Shown in pieces: positions 34,745-43,409 of a stretch of 64,000 bases of DNA. The notes below the pieces were generated by a model. It saw nothing but the letters and a program-made list of their open reading frames with translations. It was not told the origin of the DNA and searched no databases. The DNA is taken from positions 62,001-126,000 of the forward strand of contig NZ_WPZO01000001.1 of NCBI RefSeq assembly GCF_013031355.1, read 5' to 3'. This DNA is from Ruegeria arenilitoris. Its GTDB lineage: Bacteria > Pseudomonadota > Alphaproteobacteria > Rhodobacterales > Rhodobacteraceae. How positions within the stretch are numbered: the first letter of the stretch is position 1; the number at the start of each line of letters is the position of its first letter. The position numbers and the translations under genes were made by a program.

Positions 34745-36238
34745 TCAGAAAAGTGAGCCCTGATCTGGCGCGTCCTTTTTCGGGATTTTCTTGGGGGACG
34801 GTCGCGGGCCTGTGGCTTGGCCGGTGGACAGCACGCCATCAGCGAACTCGATCTGGAGTGAGCTATGCTCCTCGGCCTGCTTTTTCGTCGTCAGTACCTG
34901 ATCTTCGGCGCGGACCACGGCATAGCCGCGCTGCAACGTGGCCTTGTAGCTGAGCGTTTCGCGCAGCCGATCCGTCGCGGTCAGCTGTTGCCGCATCCGG
35001 TCCATCCGCGTTGTCTGCGCTGCGTTCATCCGCTCGGCCAGCCGGGTGATGGTCTGGCGCTGCACTTCAATCTCACGCTGAATGGGACGCAAGGACAGGC
35101 GCGAGGACAGGTTGCGCACCGCTTCCTGACGGCTTGTCACGAGGTTGCGCAGGGTTGATGGGCGCAGATGGGCCGACAGTTTTACCACTTGCAGATGGCG
35201 GTTCTGAACGCCGCGCTCCAGCGCTGGAGTCAGGCGATCCGCAATTAAATCAAGACGTTGGCGCGGGGTATTCAATAAGCTGTCAGGTCGCGGCAAGGCG
35301 CGGGACAGGTCGCGCAACCGTTGGGATCGCCGTTGCACAGCATCCGTCGCAGCGCGGGACAGGCGCGCGCCTTGTTCGCCGGTCCAGGCCAGCAGCTCCA
35401 TCCGTACGGGCACGGCCAGCTCGGCAGCGGCGGTCGGTGTTGGTGCACGACGGTCGGAAACATAGTCGATCAGGGTTGTGTCCGTTTCGTGCCCGACGGC
35501 TGAAATCAACGGGATATCCGAGTCCGCCGCAGCACGCGCGACGATTTCTTCATTGAAACCCCACAGGTCTTCGATCGATCCACCGCCCCGGGCGACGATG
35601 ATCAGGTCCGGGCGTGGTAGGGCTCCGCCGGGGGTCAGTTGGTTGAAGCCCTTGATCGCGTTCGCAACTTCGGGGGCGCAGTTCGATCCCTGAACTGCCA
35701 CCGGCCAGATTAGAACCTTGCGCGGAAAGCGGTCGCGCAGGCGGTGCAAAATGTCCCGGATCACTGCCCCCGAAGGCGAGGTCACCACGCCGATGATCTG
35801 CGGCAGGTAGGGCAGAGGCTTCTTGCGTTCGGGAGCAAACAGCCCTTCGGCCTCAAGCTGTTTCTTGCGTTTCTCCAGCAGCGCCATCAGCGCGCCTTGC
35901 CCGGCAACCGCGACCTCATCGACGTTCAGATTGTATTTCGATTGCGCGCCAAAGGCGGTCAGCCGACCGGTGACAACAACCTCAAGCCCTTCTTCCGGCA
36001 CAACTGACAGGCCTGAAATCTGACCTTTCCAGGTAGTGCAGGCCAGAACGTTCCGGTCGTCCTTGATGTCATAATACAGATGCCCCGAGCGCGCTTTGAA
36101 TATACGTCCAACCTCTCCGCGCACGCGGATTCGCCCAAACGTGCCTTCGAGCGTCCGTTTCACCTCGCCCGAGATGTCCGAAACTGTGTATTCAGGGGTG
36201 TTTTGGCCGGGAATAGGGTCGTCTAGCAGGTCGGACAT
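34745..36238 (-). CDS. xseA: exodeoxyribonuclease VII large subunit
   Basis: Large subunit of ExoVII, which degrades single-stranded DNA. The 497-residue protein has an N-terminal OB-fold (YTVSDISGEVKRTLEGTFGRIRVRGEV...GHLYYDIKDDRNVLACTTW), the catalytic core with IGVVTSPSGAVIRDILHRLRDRFP, LIIVARGGGSIEDLWGFNEE and SAVGHETDTTLIDYVSDRRAPTPTAAAE, then a long coiled-coil. The lysine-rich tail ends KKIPKKDAPDQGSLF. ATG at 36238 (MSDLLDD) is chosen; purD diverges from 76 bases upstream. xseB is not in the window. Confidence 0.96.
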   Translation of the reverse strand: MSDLLDDPIPGQNTPEYTVSDISGEVKRTLEGTFGRIRVRGEVGRIFKARSGHLYYDIKDDRNVLACTTWKGQISGLSVVPEEGLEVVVTGRLTAFGAQSKYNLNVDEVAVAGQGALMALLEKRKKQLEAEGLFAPERKKPLPYLPQIIGVVTSPSGAVIRDILHRLRDRFPRKVLIWPVAVQGSNCAPEVANAIKGFNQLTPGGALPRPDLIIVARGGGSIEDLWGFNEEIVARAAADSDIPLISAVGHETDTTLIDYVSDRRAPTPTAAAELAVPVRMELLAWTGEQGARLSRAATDAVQRRSQRLRDLSRALPRPDSLLNTPRQRLDLIADRLTPALERGVQNRHLQVVKLSAHLRPSTLRNLVTSRQEAVRNLSSRLSLRPIQREIEVQRQTITRLAERMNAAQTTRMDRMRQQLTATDRLRETLSYKATLQRGYAVVRAEDQVLTTKKQAEEHSSLQIEFADGVLSTGQATGPRPSPKKIPKKDAPDQGSLF

Positions 36239-36313
36239 TTCAGCGCCTTGTGTCAAATGCCCGCCCAGCTTAGAACGCCCGCAAGGCGAGGCCAAGCAGA
36301 TCGGAGAGCAGTC

Positions 36314-37576
36314 ATGAATATCCTCATTCTCGGCAGTGGTGGGCGGGAACACAGCCTGGCCTGGGCGGTGATGCAGAACCCCAAATGTGACCGTCTGATC
36401 GTGGCTCCGGGCAATGCCGGGATCGCGCAGATCGCGGAGTGCGCCGCGCTGGATATCGAAAACGGCGGGGCCGTTGTCAGTTTTGCCGAAGCAAACGCGA
36501 TTGATTTCGTGATCGTTGGCCCCGAGGCCCCCCTGGCCGCCGGAGTGGCGGATCGTCTGCGCGAGGCGGGTGTGCTGGTGTTTGGCCCTTCGGCAGCAGC
36601 GGCACAGTTGGAGGCCTCAAAGAGCTTCACCAAAGAGATTTGCGATGCGTCCGGTGCTCCAACGGCGGCTTACGCGCGGTTCACCGAGGCCGAACCAGCC
36701 AAGGACTACATCCGTGCGCAAGGTGCCCCGATTGTGGTCAAAGCCGACGGTCTGGCTGCGGGCAAAGGCGTGATCGTGGCGATGGATGAGCAAACCGCGC
36801 TGGACGCCATCGACGACATGTTCGGCGGCGCCTTTGGTGGCGCTGGCGCCGAGGTTGTCATCGAAGAATTCATGGAGGGTGAAGAGGCGTCGCTTTTTGT
36901 GTTGTGCGATGGCGAGGACATCCTGTCCGTTGGTACTGCGCAGGACCACAAGCGGGTGGGTGAGGGTGATACCGGCCTGAACACCGGCGGCATGGGTGCT
37001 TATTCCCCGGCTCCAGTTCTTAGTGCCGAGATTGAAGCCCGCGCGATGGAAGAGATCATCAAGCCCACCGTGGCCGAGATGAAACGGCGCGGGATGCCGT
37101 TTCAGGGTGTTCTCTATGCCGGTCTGATGATCAAGGACGGCCTGCCGCGTCTGGTGGAATACAACGTGCGCTTTGGCGATCCCGAGTGCCAGGTTTTGAT
37201 GATGCGCCTTGGCGCGCAGGCGATGGACCTGATGCACGCCGCTGCCGAAGGCCGGCTGGGCGAGGCTCGCGTGAACTGGGCGGATGACCACGCCCTGACC
37301 ATTGTGATGGCGGCAAATGGGTATCCGGGTTCGTATGAGAAGGGCAGTGTGATCAAAGGATTGGAGGACCTGCCCGAGGATAGCGGGAACATGGTGTTCC
37401 ACGCCGGAACCAAAGCTGCGGACGGGCAGGTGCTGGCCTCGGGTGGTCGTGTTCTGAACGTCACCGCGCGGGGTGAGACACTGCAGGAGGCGCGGGATCG
37501 GGCCTATGCAATGGTGGACGGTATCGACTGGCCCGATGGGTTCTTCCGTCGCGACATCGGCTGGCGGGCGCTTTGA
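36314..37576 (+). CDS. purD: phosphoribosylamine-glycine ligase
   Basis: ATP-grasp enzyme joining glycine to phosphoribosylamine in purine synthesis (GAR synthetase). The 420-residue protein begins [17 protein letters not shown] and has [55 protein letters not shown] segments (read as [19 protein letters not shown]) and [21 protein letters not shown]. All are canonical. The ATG at 36314 gives the exact family start. It is divergent from xseA. Confidence 0.97.
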   Translation: MNILILGSGGREHSLAWAVMQNPKCDRLIVAPGNAGIAQIAECAALDIENGGAVVSFAEANAIDFVIVGPEAPLAAGVADRLREAGVLVFGPSAAAAQLEASKSFTKEICDASGAPTAAYARFTEAEPAKDYIRAQGAPIVVKADGLAAGKGVIVAMDEQTALDAIDDMFGGAFGGAGAEVVIEEFMEGEEASLFVLCDGEDILSVGTAQDHKRVGEGDTGLNTGGMGAYSPAPVLSAEIEARAMEEIIKPTVAEMKRRGMPFQGVLYAGLMIKDGLPRLVEYNVRFGDPECQVLMMRLGAQAMDLMHAAAEGRLGEARVNWADDHALTIVMAANGYPGSYEKGSVIKGLEDLPEDSGNMVFHAGTKAADGQVLASGGRVLNVTARGETLQEARDRAYAMVDGIDWPDGFFRRDIGWRAL

Positions 37577-37599
37577 TCCCAAAGCCTCCCGCGCCCTGA

Positions 37600-37658
37600 C
37601 GTTGCATCAAAGATGCAACGCCAAAGGCCTTGGGCCGGGCAGCCCGCTGGTGCGGGCT
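37600..37658. repeat. two hairpins downstream of purD
   Basis: CGTTGCATC-AAA-GATGCAACG (37600-37620, perfect 9-bp arms) is followed by AGCCCGC-TGGT-GCGGGCT (37641-37658). The second resembles the hairpin at 10989-11011. Neither has a T-run on the plus strand, but together they may end or stabilise the purD transcript and the convergent one. Confidence 0.5.
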
Positions 37659-37668
37659 ACGGTTGGGT

Positions 37669-38414
37669 CTAGTGTGTGCAGGTCAAAACCTGTTTCATTG
37701 CTTTGCGGCTAAACGGGGATAACGTCCGCGTTCCCCAACCTTTTTCATGTCTGATGCTGACGATCTGTTGCCAGTCGGCGCTGACGACGATCATTTCGGG
37801 GCCGGTGCCGCAATCTCTGATCCCGCCAGTGATGAAGTCGTCACCGATCTTGTGGTTGGTCAGGCCGGGCAGGGTAGCGATCTCGGCCAGGTCACCATCC
37901 TTGAAACGCCAAATGCGCAGGGTCTTGGCCAGATGTGGCCGGTCGACATAGGCGATTTCCACAAAGCCGTCGCTATCCAGATCAGCCGCTCCAATCGGGG
38001 CCAGCCAGCGAAAGCGGGTGCCGATATGAGGCGTGGCGGCAATTTTCCTTCCGCCACTGTCATAGATCGCCAGTTGAGCGCCTGTTCGATTGTGGGATTC
38101 GACGACGATGACCTCTGGTTTGCCATCCAAGTCCATATCTGCCAGCCTTGGAGCCAGGTCTTCAAACACCCGATCTGAGGGCAGCCGGATGGTGAGCGTG
38201 CCGCCTTGGACCGTCAATTCCAGCGCGCCGTACTCGACGTTATCGCCCAGGACACCATGAGCGTAGCGTGTGGTGGGTTCTGTAAAGCGGGCGCTTGTGA
38301 TTGTTTTGGCAACCGCAGGAACTCCTCCGGCCAGCCACAGGCACATCGCCAGCAGCGCGCCGCGTGCCCGACATTGCCACAGGCGGGCGGGCAGGCGCGG
38401 CGCTTTGGAGATCA

Positions 38415-38415
<1 letters not shown>
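37669..38415 (-). CDS. exported VCBS/FG-GAP repeat-like protein
   Basis: A 248-residue protein with an N-terminal signal-like segment (basic residues, then GALLAMCLWLAGGVPAVA). Two repeats of the FG-GAP/VCBS beta-propeller type are visible: LADMDLDGKPEVIVVESH and IGAADLDSDGFVEIAYVDR, each with a calcium-binding-like DxDxDG core, and further blades are plausible (GDDFITGGIRDCG). It is probably periplasmic; function unknown. Its start overlaps the ferredoxin stop by one base. Confidence 0.75.
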
Positions 38416-38804
<389 letters not shown>

Positions 38805-38848
38805 TCATTTGCGACTCATCGCGCCGCGACTGGACTTTCCTGCTGTAT

Positions 38849-38863
38849 GTTCTATCTTTGTTC
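38849..38863 (+). promoter_or_regulatory. LexA (SOS) box before the DnaE2 remnant
   Basis: GTTC-TATCTTT-GTTC is an exact match to the alphaproteobacterial LexA operator (GTTC-N7-GTTC). It ends two bases before the ATG at 38866, which opens the frame encoding the DnaE2 C-terminal domain. This is the second such box in the window. Confidence 0.75.
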
Positions 38864-38865
38864 TT

Positions 38866-39231
38866 ATGCTTGTTGCCCCTGTTCGCCCTGCGGTTTCAAA
38901 CCGGGACTGGCCGCGCCCGCCTGCCTGTCTGCCCTCTGACCGGCTGGACGACCCGCCCGAGGGCGCGCGCGTTGCCGTGGCCGGACTGGTGATCCTGCGG
39001 CAGAGGCCGGGGACGGCCAAAGGGGTGATCTTCCTGACGCTTGAGGATGAGACCGGGATCGTAAACGTGGTGGTCTGGCGCAAGATCTACGAACAATTCC
39101 GCCGCGCGGTGATCTCAGGGCGGTTGCTGAAGGTCACCGGTCGCATGCAGCGGGCGCATTCGGTGACCCATGTGATCGCGGAAGAGATCGAGGATATCTC
39201 GGGGATGCTGGACATGTTGCTGCAGCGCTAG
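38866..39231 (+). pseudogene. dnaE2: dnaE2 (imuC) 3' remnant, OB-fold only
   Basis: A 121-codon frame whose last 100 residues match the C-terminal OB-fold of error-prone DNA polymerase DnaE2/ImuC: PSDRLDDPPEGARVAVAGLV, VILRQRPGTAKGVIFLTLEDE, NVVVWRKIYEQFRRAVISGRL, LKVTGRMQRAHSVTHVIAEEIEDI. The PHP, polymerase and finger domains (about 950 residues) are missing and no imuA or imuB precedes it. The frame extends upstream to 38725 without DnaE2 similarity. A LexA box abuts the first plausible ATG, as if a deletion joined the SOS promoter of the imuA-imuB-dnaE2 operon to the end of dnaE2. It could still make an SOS-induced OB-fold protein. Confidence 0.75.
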
Positions 39232-39236
39232 GGGCG

Positions 39237-40001
39237 CTAACGACACACAGCGCCACTGCGACGGCGCGCCGTATCAAAATGGAAATGTCCCTTGTGATAG
39301 CGGTCCGCGTCGGGGCCGAGCACCGTGCCAAACAAACCGCAGGCACCGGTGTGAAGTTCGCGCAAAACGTCGCTGGTCTCTTCGTCCTCCCAGCCATCAA
39401 GAACAGTAATCACGGTGCCATCCATCAGTATAAAGGAGGAAATATCAATCGCGCGGCCACGCGCATGTTCCGATATTCGCGCACGCGGTTGATTGTTCTG
39501 TGTCTTGCACGCATAGTGGCCTGCCAGCCGCAACCCTTTCAGGCCGCCCCCCCGATCCGCAAAGGCTGGTTTAGCCGTATTCTCCAGCCATGTTTTCAGC
39601 GTAATGGCCGTCTCGCAATCCATCAGCGCCAACTGGCTAAGAAAGACGTCAGACACCATGCGGAGGCGGACAGGCTCGGCAATGCCGCATCCCAGAAACT
39701 TCCCTGCAAAAGGTTTGCGGTTTTCGCCGAGAATGGTCCAGTCGCCACACACGGCGCCGCGTTGACGCATACGTTCCCGTCCGGCTTCAATCTGACGGAA
39801 TTTGCAGGGGCGCACTCGTGGTCTGGGGGAAACTGTCAATTCCTGTTTGGGAGGCGCAACGGCTTCTTCCTCTATGAGCACATCCAGTTCGACGGGCGGT
39901 TCATATGCCACCAGTTCTTGAGCCTCTGCAGGGTCTTCGCAATCCGGTGCGGCACTCGCCGTGACCGCACATAAAACAAACATAAGGGCCAATACTCGCA
40001 T
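39237..40001 (-). CDS. extensin-like family exported protein
   Basis: A 254-residue protein with signal peptide MRVLALMFVLCAVTASA. After an acidic/proline spacer, the extensin-like C-terminal domain begins at about residue 80 (RGAVCGDWTILGE). It contains TAITLKTW-type and ISEHARGRAIDISSF motifs and YHKGHFHFD near the end. The SEHxxGxAxD...GHFHFD pattern resembles LAS-type metallopeptidases (M15-like), so a periplasmic peptidoglycan peptidase role is likely but unproven. It converges on the DnaE2 remnant with a 5-base gap. Confidence 0.88.
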   Translation of the reverse strand: MRVLALMFVLCAVTASAAPDCEDPAEAQELVAYEPPVELDVLIEEEAVAPPKQELTVSPRPRVRPCKFRQIEAGRERMRQRGAVCGDWTILGENRKPFAGKFLGCGIAEPVRLRMVSDVFLSQLALMDCETAITLKTWLENTAKPAFADRGGGLKGLRLAGHYACKTQNNQPRARISEHARGRAIDISSFILMDGTVITVLDGWEDEETSDVLRELHTGACGLFGTVLGPDADRYHKGHFHFDTARRRSGAVCR

Positions 40002-40124
40002 AAAAAACTCGTTCCCCTTCAGTCCATTGCATCCTGACCGGCCTCAATACATTTGCGCGAAGCGCATCGAGCGGGCTGCGTAAAATCCTTTTCCTATTCA
40101 AAGTCAGAGTATAGCAGGGTTTTC

Positions 40125-40814
40125 CTATCGCTTGAACAGATTGCTCTGTGCCTGCTTGCCCCGGTTGTCCGAACGCAACTCGGCATGCAGCGCGCGGCCG
40201 GCTTGAACCGCCGGGCGGGCGCTGACCATATCCAGCCAGCGGGCAAAGTGGGGCTTGTCCTCCAGCACCTGCTGCTGGCCTTCCCACAGGCTGGCCCAGC
40301 CCCAGATTGACATATCGGCGATGGAGTAGAAATCGCCCGCGACGTATTCGTTCTCGGCCAGTCGCCGGTCGAGCACACCGTACAGGCGCCCGACCTCGGC
40401 GCGGTAGCGGTCTTGGGCGTAGGGCAGGTCCTGCGGCGGGTCCAGTTGAGGGGCGTATTTCAGGAAGTGGTGCGCCTGACCGGCCATCGGGCCAACGCCG
40501 CCCATCTGCCACATCAGCCATTCTTCAACAGCGATCCGGTCACGCTCGGTTTTGCCATAAAACCGCCCGGTCTTGCGGGCCAGATACATCAGGATCGCGC
40601 CGCTTTCAAAGACCGAGACCGGTGCGCCATCCGGGCCATCGGGGTCAACGATGGCGGGCATCCGGTTATTGGGTGAAATCTTCAGGAACTCGGTCTCGAA
40701 CTGGTCACCCTTGCCGATGTTGATCAGATGGGTGATATAGGGCAGATCCATCTCTTCCAGTGCGATGGATGCCTTCCAGCCGTTTGGCGTGGGCCAGAAA
40801 TACAGATCGATCAT
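40125..40814 (-). CDS. glutathione S-transferase, YfcG/Ure2-like
   Basis: A 229-residue GST-fold protein close to YfcG-type disulfide oxidoreductases: MIDLYFWPTPNGWKASIALEEMDLPY (TPNG active-site loop), ISPNNRMPAIVDPDG and SVFESGAILMYLARKTGRFYG for glutathione binding. The helical domain has WLMWQMGGVGPMAGQAHHF, a hallmark of the nu class. It overlaps the upstream hydrolase gene by four bases, so the two are coupled. Confidence 0.92.
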   Translation of the reverse strand: MIDLYFWPTPNGWKASIALEEMDLPYITHLINIGKGDQFETEFLKISPNNRMPAIVDPDGPDGAPVSVFESGAILMYLARKTGRFYGKTERDRIAVEEWLMWQMGGVGPMAGQAHHFLKYAPQLDPPQDLPYAQDRYRAEVGRLYGVLDRRLAENEYVAGDFYSIADMSIWGWASLWEGQQQVLEDKPHFARWLDMVSARPAVQAGRALHAELRSDNRGKQAQSNLFKR

Positions 40815-41773
40815 GATGTCTCCTCAGCTTGAAGAGATAATGAGGCTTTCTGTGCAAACGGCAAGAGAGCTTTGGGACGGGGCAGCGCAAAAAGCCGTGA
40901 CCAGCGGCGGGATGATGACTTTGGGATGCCATTGCGCAGCAACGATAGGCTCAAACGGTCCTCGCTGCGCAGCAGGGCATTATAGACGCGCAGCACACCG
41001 GGGCGAGTATAGCTGGACCAGTGGCAAATGCGGCGCTGCGGGTCTCCGACCGGAAAGATCACACGCGACAGATGGTCTAGCGTATGGGCGCAATCGAGCT
41101 GTAGCGTGACCGCGTTTGGAGCCTGCAAGCCGACGCCGATGCTGCGGTCGCCGTGCTGTGGCGGTTGGATCATCCATTCATACAGAAAGTCGAACAGGTC
41201 GTTTTCGCGGCTGGTCACATTGATGAACTCGGCCATCTTGCCTGCGGGCGTGTCCAACGCACCCAGCGTGCGGCTTTGGTACACGGCCCCGGACATCGAG
41301 ATGATGCGGTTCAGTGAGCCGGGCACGACGTGGTGCAGGGCCTCTAGCGCCAATTCAGTGCCCATCGAATGCCCGATGAAGTGAATGGGTCGTTTCGGGT
41401 TCAGAAAGTGCAGTTCCTGGATCAGCCCTGCCAAAGCGCGCCCCGCCTCAACCGCGCGGCGGCGAACGGCCCAGAGCGGCCCCTGTGCGTTCCAGCCGAA
41501 CGCGATGCCCAGACCCTCGTCTTCAAAGCCCGACCCGAACCCCAGTTGTTGCGGCCAGCTTGGGCAATGCCAGGGCATCGGCGTGGGGTGCAGCGAAAGA
41601 ATATGTCGGTGCGGGCACGCTTTGGCATCATCGGGGCGATACTTGTACCCGTGGGTCATGATGATGACCGGCCCCTGGCTATCGCGCGTTTGCCGCAAGG
41701 TTCCAAGCGGAGATCGCGGGCTGCGGTGCAGGGCGAACGTGTCGCCGATGGCATTGATCCTGATTACTGGCAT
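40811..41773 (-). CDS. alpha/beta hydrolase
   Basis: A 320-residue serine-hydrolase-fold protein. VIIMTHGYKYRPDDA near residue 36 is the oxyanion-hole region, and IHFIGHSMGTELALEALH near residue 130 contains the nucleophile elbow GHSMG. A candidate late histidine lies in the LDCAHTLDHLSR stretch. No signal peptide is seen. The basic C-terminal tail (about 45 residues, RLFALPRPKALLPFAQK) may touch membranes. The substrate is unknown. It is the first gene of a two-gene unit with the GST and is divergent from metZ. Confidence 0.8.
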   Translation of the reverse strand: MPVIRINAIGDTFALHRSPRSPLGTLRQTRDSQGPVIIMTHGYKYRPDDAKACPHRHILSLHPTPMPWHCPSWPQQLGFGSGFEDEGLGIAFGWNAQGPLWAVRRRAVEAGRALAGLIQELHFLNPKRPIHFIGHSMGTELALEALHHVVPGSLNRIISMSGAVYQSRTLGALDTPAGKMAEFINVTSRENDLFDFLYEWMIQPPQHGDRSIGVGLQAPNAVTLQLDCAHTLDHLSRVIFPVGDPQRRICHWSSYTRPGVLRVYNALLRSEDRLSLSLLRNGIPKSSSRRWSRLFALPRPKALLPFAQKASLSLQAEETS

Positions 41774-41914
41774 TGTTCTGCCTCACACAAGATGTTGTGG
41801 TGCTCGTGTGACACAACGCTATGACGCTTTGGTGAATGGGCGGTTACAGAACCGTGACGATACCGTTGCAAGGGTTGACGCGTCCGCAACTGCGGCGTAA
41901 GGGCAACGATACTA

Positions 41915-41968
41915 CGTGGCGATTTGTTACCGGATTGCGGGCCACGCTAAACAACACCGCTAAAAGGT
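41915..41968 (+). ncRNA. SAM-II riboswitch
   Basis: The leader of metZ matches the SAM-II (metA) motif: P1 arms CGTGGC (41915-41920) and GCCACG (41941-41946), the GATTTG...ACCGGATTGCGG loop, then CTAAAC and the GCTAAAAGG 3' strand that forms the pseudoknot with the loop. SAM-II riboswitches precede met genes in alphaproteobacteria and lower expression when SAM is abundant. Confidence 0.92.
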
Positions 41969-41975
41969 CAGGATG

Positions 41976-42013
41976 AAAGGCCCCTTTCGCTTGACCGCGT
42001 CTGGGGTTTTTTT
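41976..42013 (+). terminator. putative riboswitch expression platform
   Basis: AAAGGCCCC (41976-41984) can pair with GGGGTTTTT (42003-42011, two G-U pairs), followed by a T-run, giving an intrinsic-terminator-like element directly after the SAM-II aptamer. A further palindrome CCCTTGCC-A-GGCAAGGG (42018-42034) lies just before the GAGAGGA ribosome site and may occlude it. The exact mechanism is inferred. Confidence 0.55.
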
Positions 42014-42048
42014 GATGCCCTTGCCAGGCAAGGGTCGAGAGGAATGAC

Positions 42049-43239
42049 ATGAGCGAGAGCTGGAATAAACGCACCCAAGCCGTCCATGGCGGCATCCGTC
42101 GCAGCCAATATAACGAGGTGTCCGAGGCGATCTTTCTGACGCAGGGCTTCGTCTATGAAAACGCCGAGCAGGCCGAGGCGCGGTTTATCGAGACCGGCCC
42201 GGATGAGTTCATCTATGCCCGCTACGGCAACCCGACCGTGTCGATGTTCGAACAACGTATCGCGGCGCTGGAAGGGGGCGAAGACGCTTTCGCCGCTGCG
42301 TCCGGCATGGCGGCGGTCAACGGTGCGCTGACCTCGATCCTGAAGGCGGGCGACCACGTTGTGTCCGCCAAGGCCCTGTTCGGGTCGTGCCTGTACATTC
42401 TGGAAAACATCCTGACCCGCTATGGGGTCGAGGTCACCTTTGTCGACGGCACCGATCTGGACGAGTGGAAGGCGGCAATCCGGCCGGACACCAAGGCAGT
42501 GTTTTTTGAATCCATGTCGAACCCGACGCTCGAGATGATCGACATCGCCGCCGTTTCGAAACTTGCGCATGAGGTCGGGGCGCTGGTGGTGGTGGACAAC
42601 GTCTTTTCCACCCCGGTCTTTTCGCGCGCGATCGAGCAGGGCGCTGATGTGGTCGTCTATTCCGCGACCAAGCACATCGACGGGCAGGGGCGTGCGCTTG
42701 GCGGCGTTGTTATCGGCACCAAGGATTACATCCGTGGCACGCTTGAACCCTATATGAAGCATACCGGCGGTGCGCTCAGCCCGTTCAATGCCTGGATAAT
42801 GCTCAAGGGTCTGGAAACGATGGCTTTGCGGGTCAACGCGCAGGCTGAGACGGCGCAGACCGTGGCTGAGGCGCTGGAAGGTCACCCCGCGTTGGAACGC
42901 ACCCTTTATCCGGGGCTGAAAACCCACGCGCAGAATGCGCTGGTTCAGGCGCAGCTGGGCGGCAAGGGCGGTACGGTACTGTCGCTGGACATCAAGGGCG
43001 GCAAGGACGCGGCGTTTGCATTCCTGAATGCACTGACGATTCCGGTGATTTCGAACAATCTGGGTGATGCCAAGTCGATTGCGACGCACCCGGCCACCAC
43101 GACGCATCAGCGGCTGAGCGATGAGCAGAAGGATGAGCTGGGCATCACGCCGGGTCTGATCCGCCTGTCCATCGGTCTTGAGGATGCAGGCGACTTGCTT
43201 GCCGATATCAGCCGCGCATTGGACGTTTCTCAACAATAA
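42049..43239 (+). CDS. metZ: O-succinylhomoserine sulfhydrylase
   Basis: PLP enzyme making homocysteine from an O-acylhomoserine and sulfide (direct sulfhydrylation). The 396-residue protein has YARYGNPTVSMFEQRIAALEGGEDAFAAASGMAAV, the PLP lysine in VVYSATKHIDGQGRALGG and ISNNLGDAKSIATHPATTTH. It aligns with the MetZ branch of the Cys/Met enzymes; the SAM-II riboswitch upstream agrees. GAGAGGA lies eight bases before the ATG. A stable inverted repeat follows at 43281. Confidence 0.95.
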   Translation: MSESWNKRTQAVHGGIRRSQYNEVSEAIFLTQGFVYENAEQAEARFIETGPDEFIYARYGNPTVSMFEQRIAALEGGEDAFAAASGMAAVNGALTSILKAGDHVVSAKALFGSCLYILENILTRYGVEVTFVDGTDLDEWKAAIRPDTKAVFFESMSNPTLEMIDIAAVSKLAHEVGALVVVDNVFSTPVFSRAIEQGADVVVYSATKHIDGQGRALGGVVIGTKDYIRGTLEPYMKHTGGALSPFNAWIMLKGLETMALRVNAQAETAQTVAEALEGHPALERTLYPGLKTHAQNALVQAQLGGKGGTVLSLDIKGGKDAAFAFLNALTIPVISNNLGDAKSIATHPATTTHQRLSDEQKDELGITPGLIRLSIGLEDAGDLLADISRALDVSQQ

Positions 43240-43280
43240 CGGCGCCTAATTGCCTGTTACAGCCGTTTCGAGCTTGACGA

Positions 43281-43307
43281 TGAGGGGCACAAATCACGTG
43301 CCCCTCA
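43281..43307 (+). terminator. hairpin after metZ
   Basis: TGAGGGGCAC and GTGCCCCTCA form a perfect 10-bp stem with a 7-base loop (AAATCAC) 41 bases after the metZ stop. A T-run is lacking, so it is either a weak terminator or a 3'-end stabiliser. Confidence 0.55.
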
Positions 43308-43330
43308 CGTAAATTCGATCCGGGCTGTGT

Positions 43331-43368
43331 TTCGGCGCGTATACAGTTACACTGGAAAACGCGCCGAA
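43331..43368 (+). promoter_or_regulatory. long inverted repeat in the folE2 leader
   Basis: TTCGGCGCGT (43331-43340) and ACGCGCCGAA (43359-43368) are perfect 10-bp arms around 18 bases that contain a small inner hairpin CAGT-TAC-ACTG. It ends 41 bases before the folE2 ATG. It might be an operator for a dimeric factor or a structured 5' UTR; no known riboswitch class fits. Confidence 0.5.
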
Positions 43369-43409
43369 CCTGTATATAGTCCGGCGACCAACCCGAGGAA
43401 CCCCGATCG

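Noticed and set aside
41968..43236. A 422-codon open frame antisense to metZ
   Set aside because: Shadow of a GC-rich gene; metZ has its riboswitch, ribosome site and full PLP motifs.
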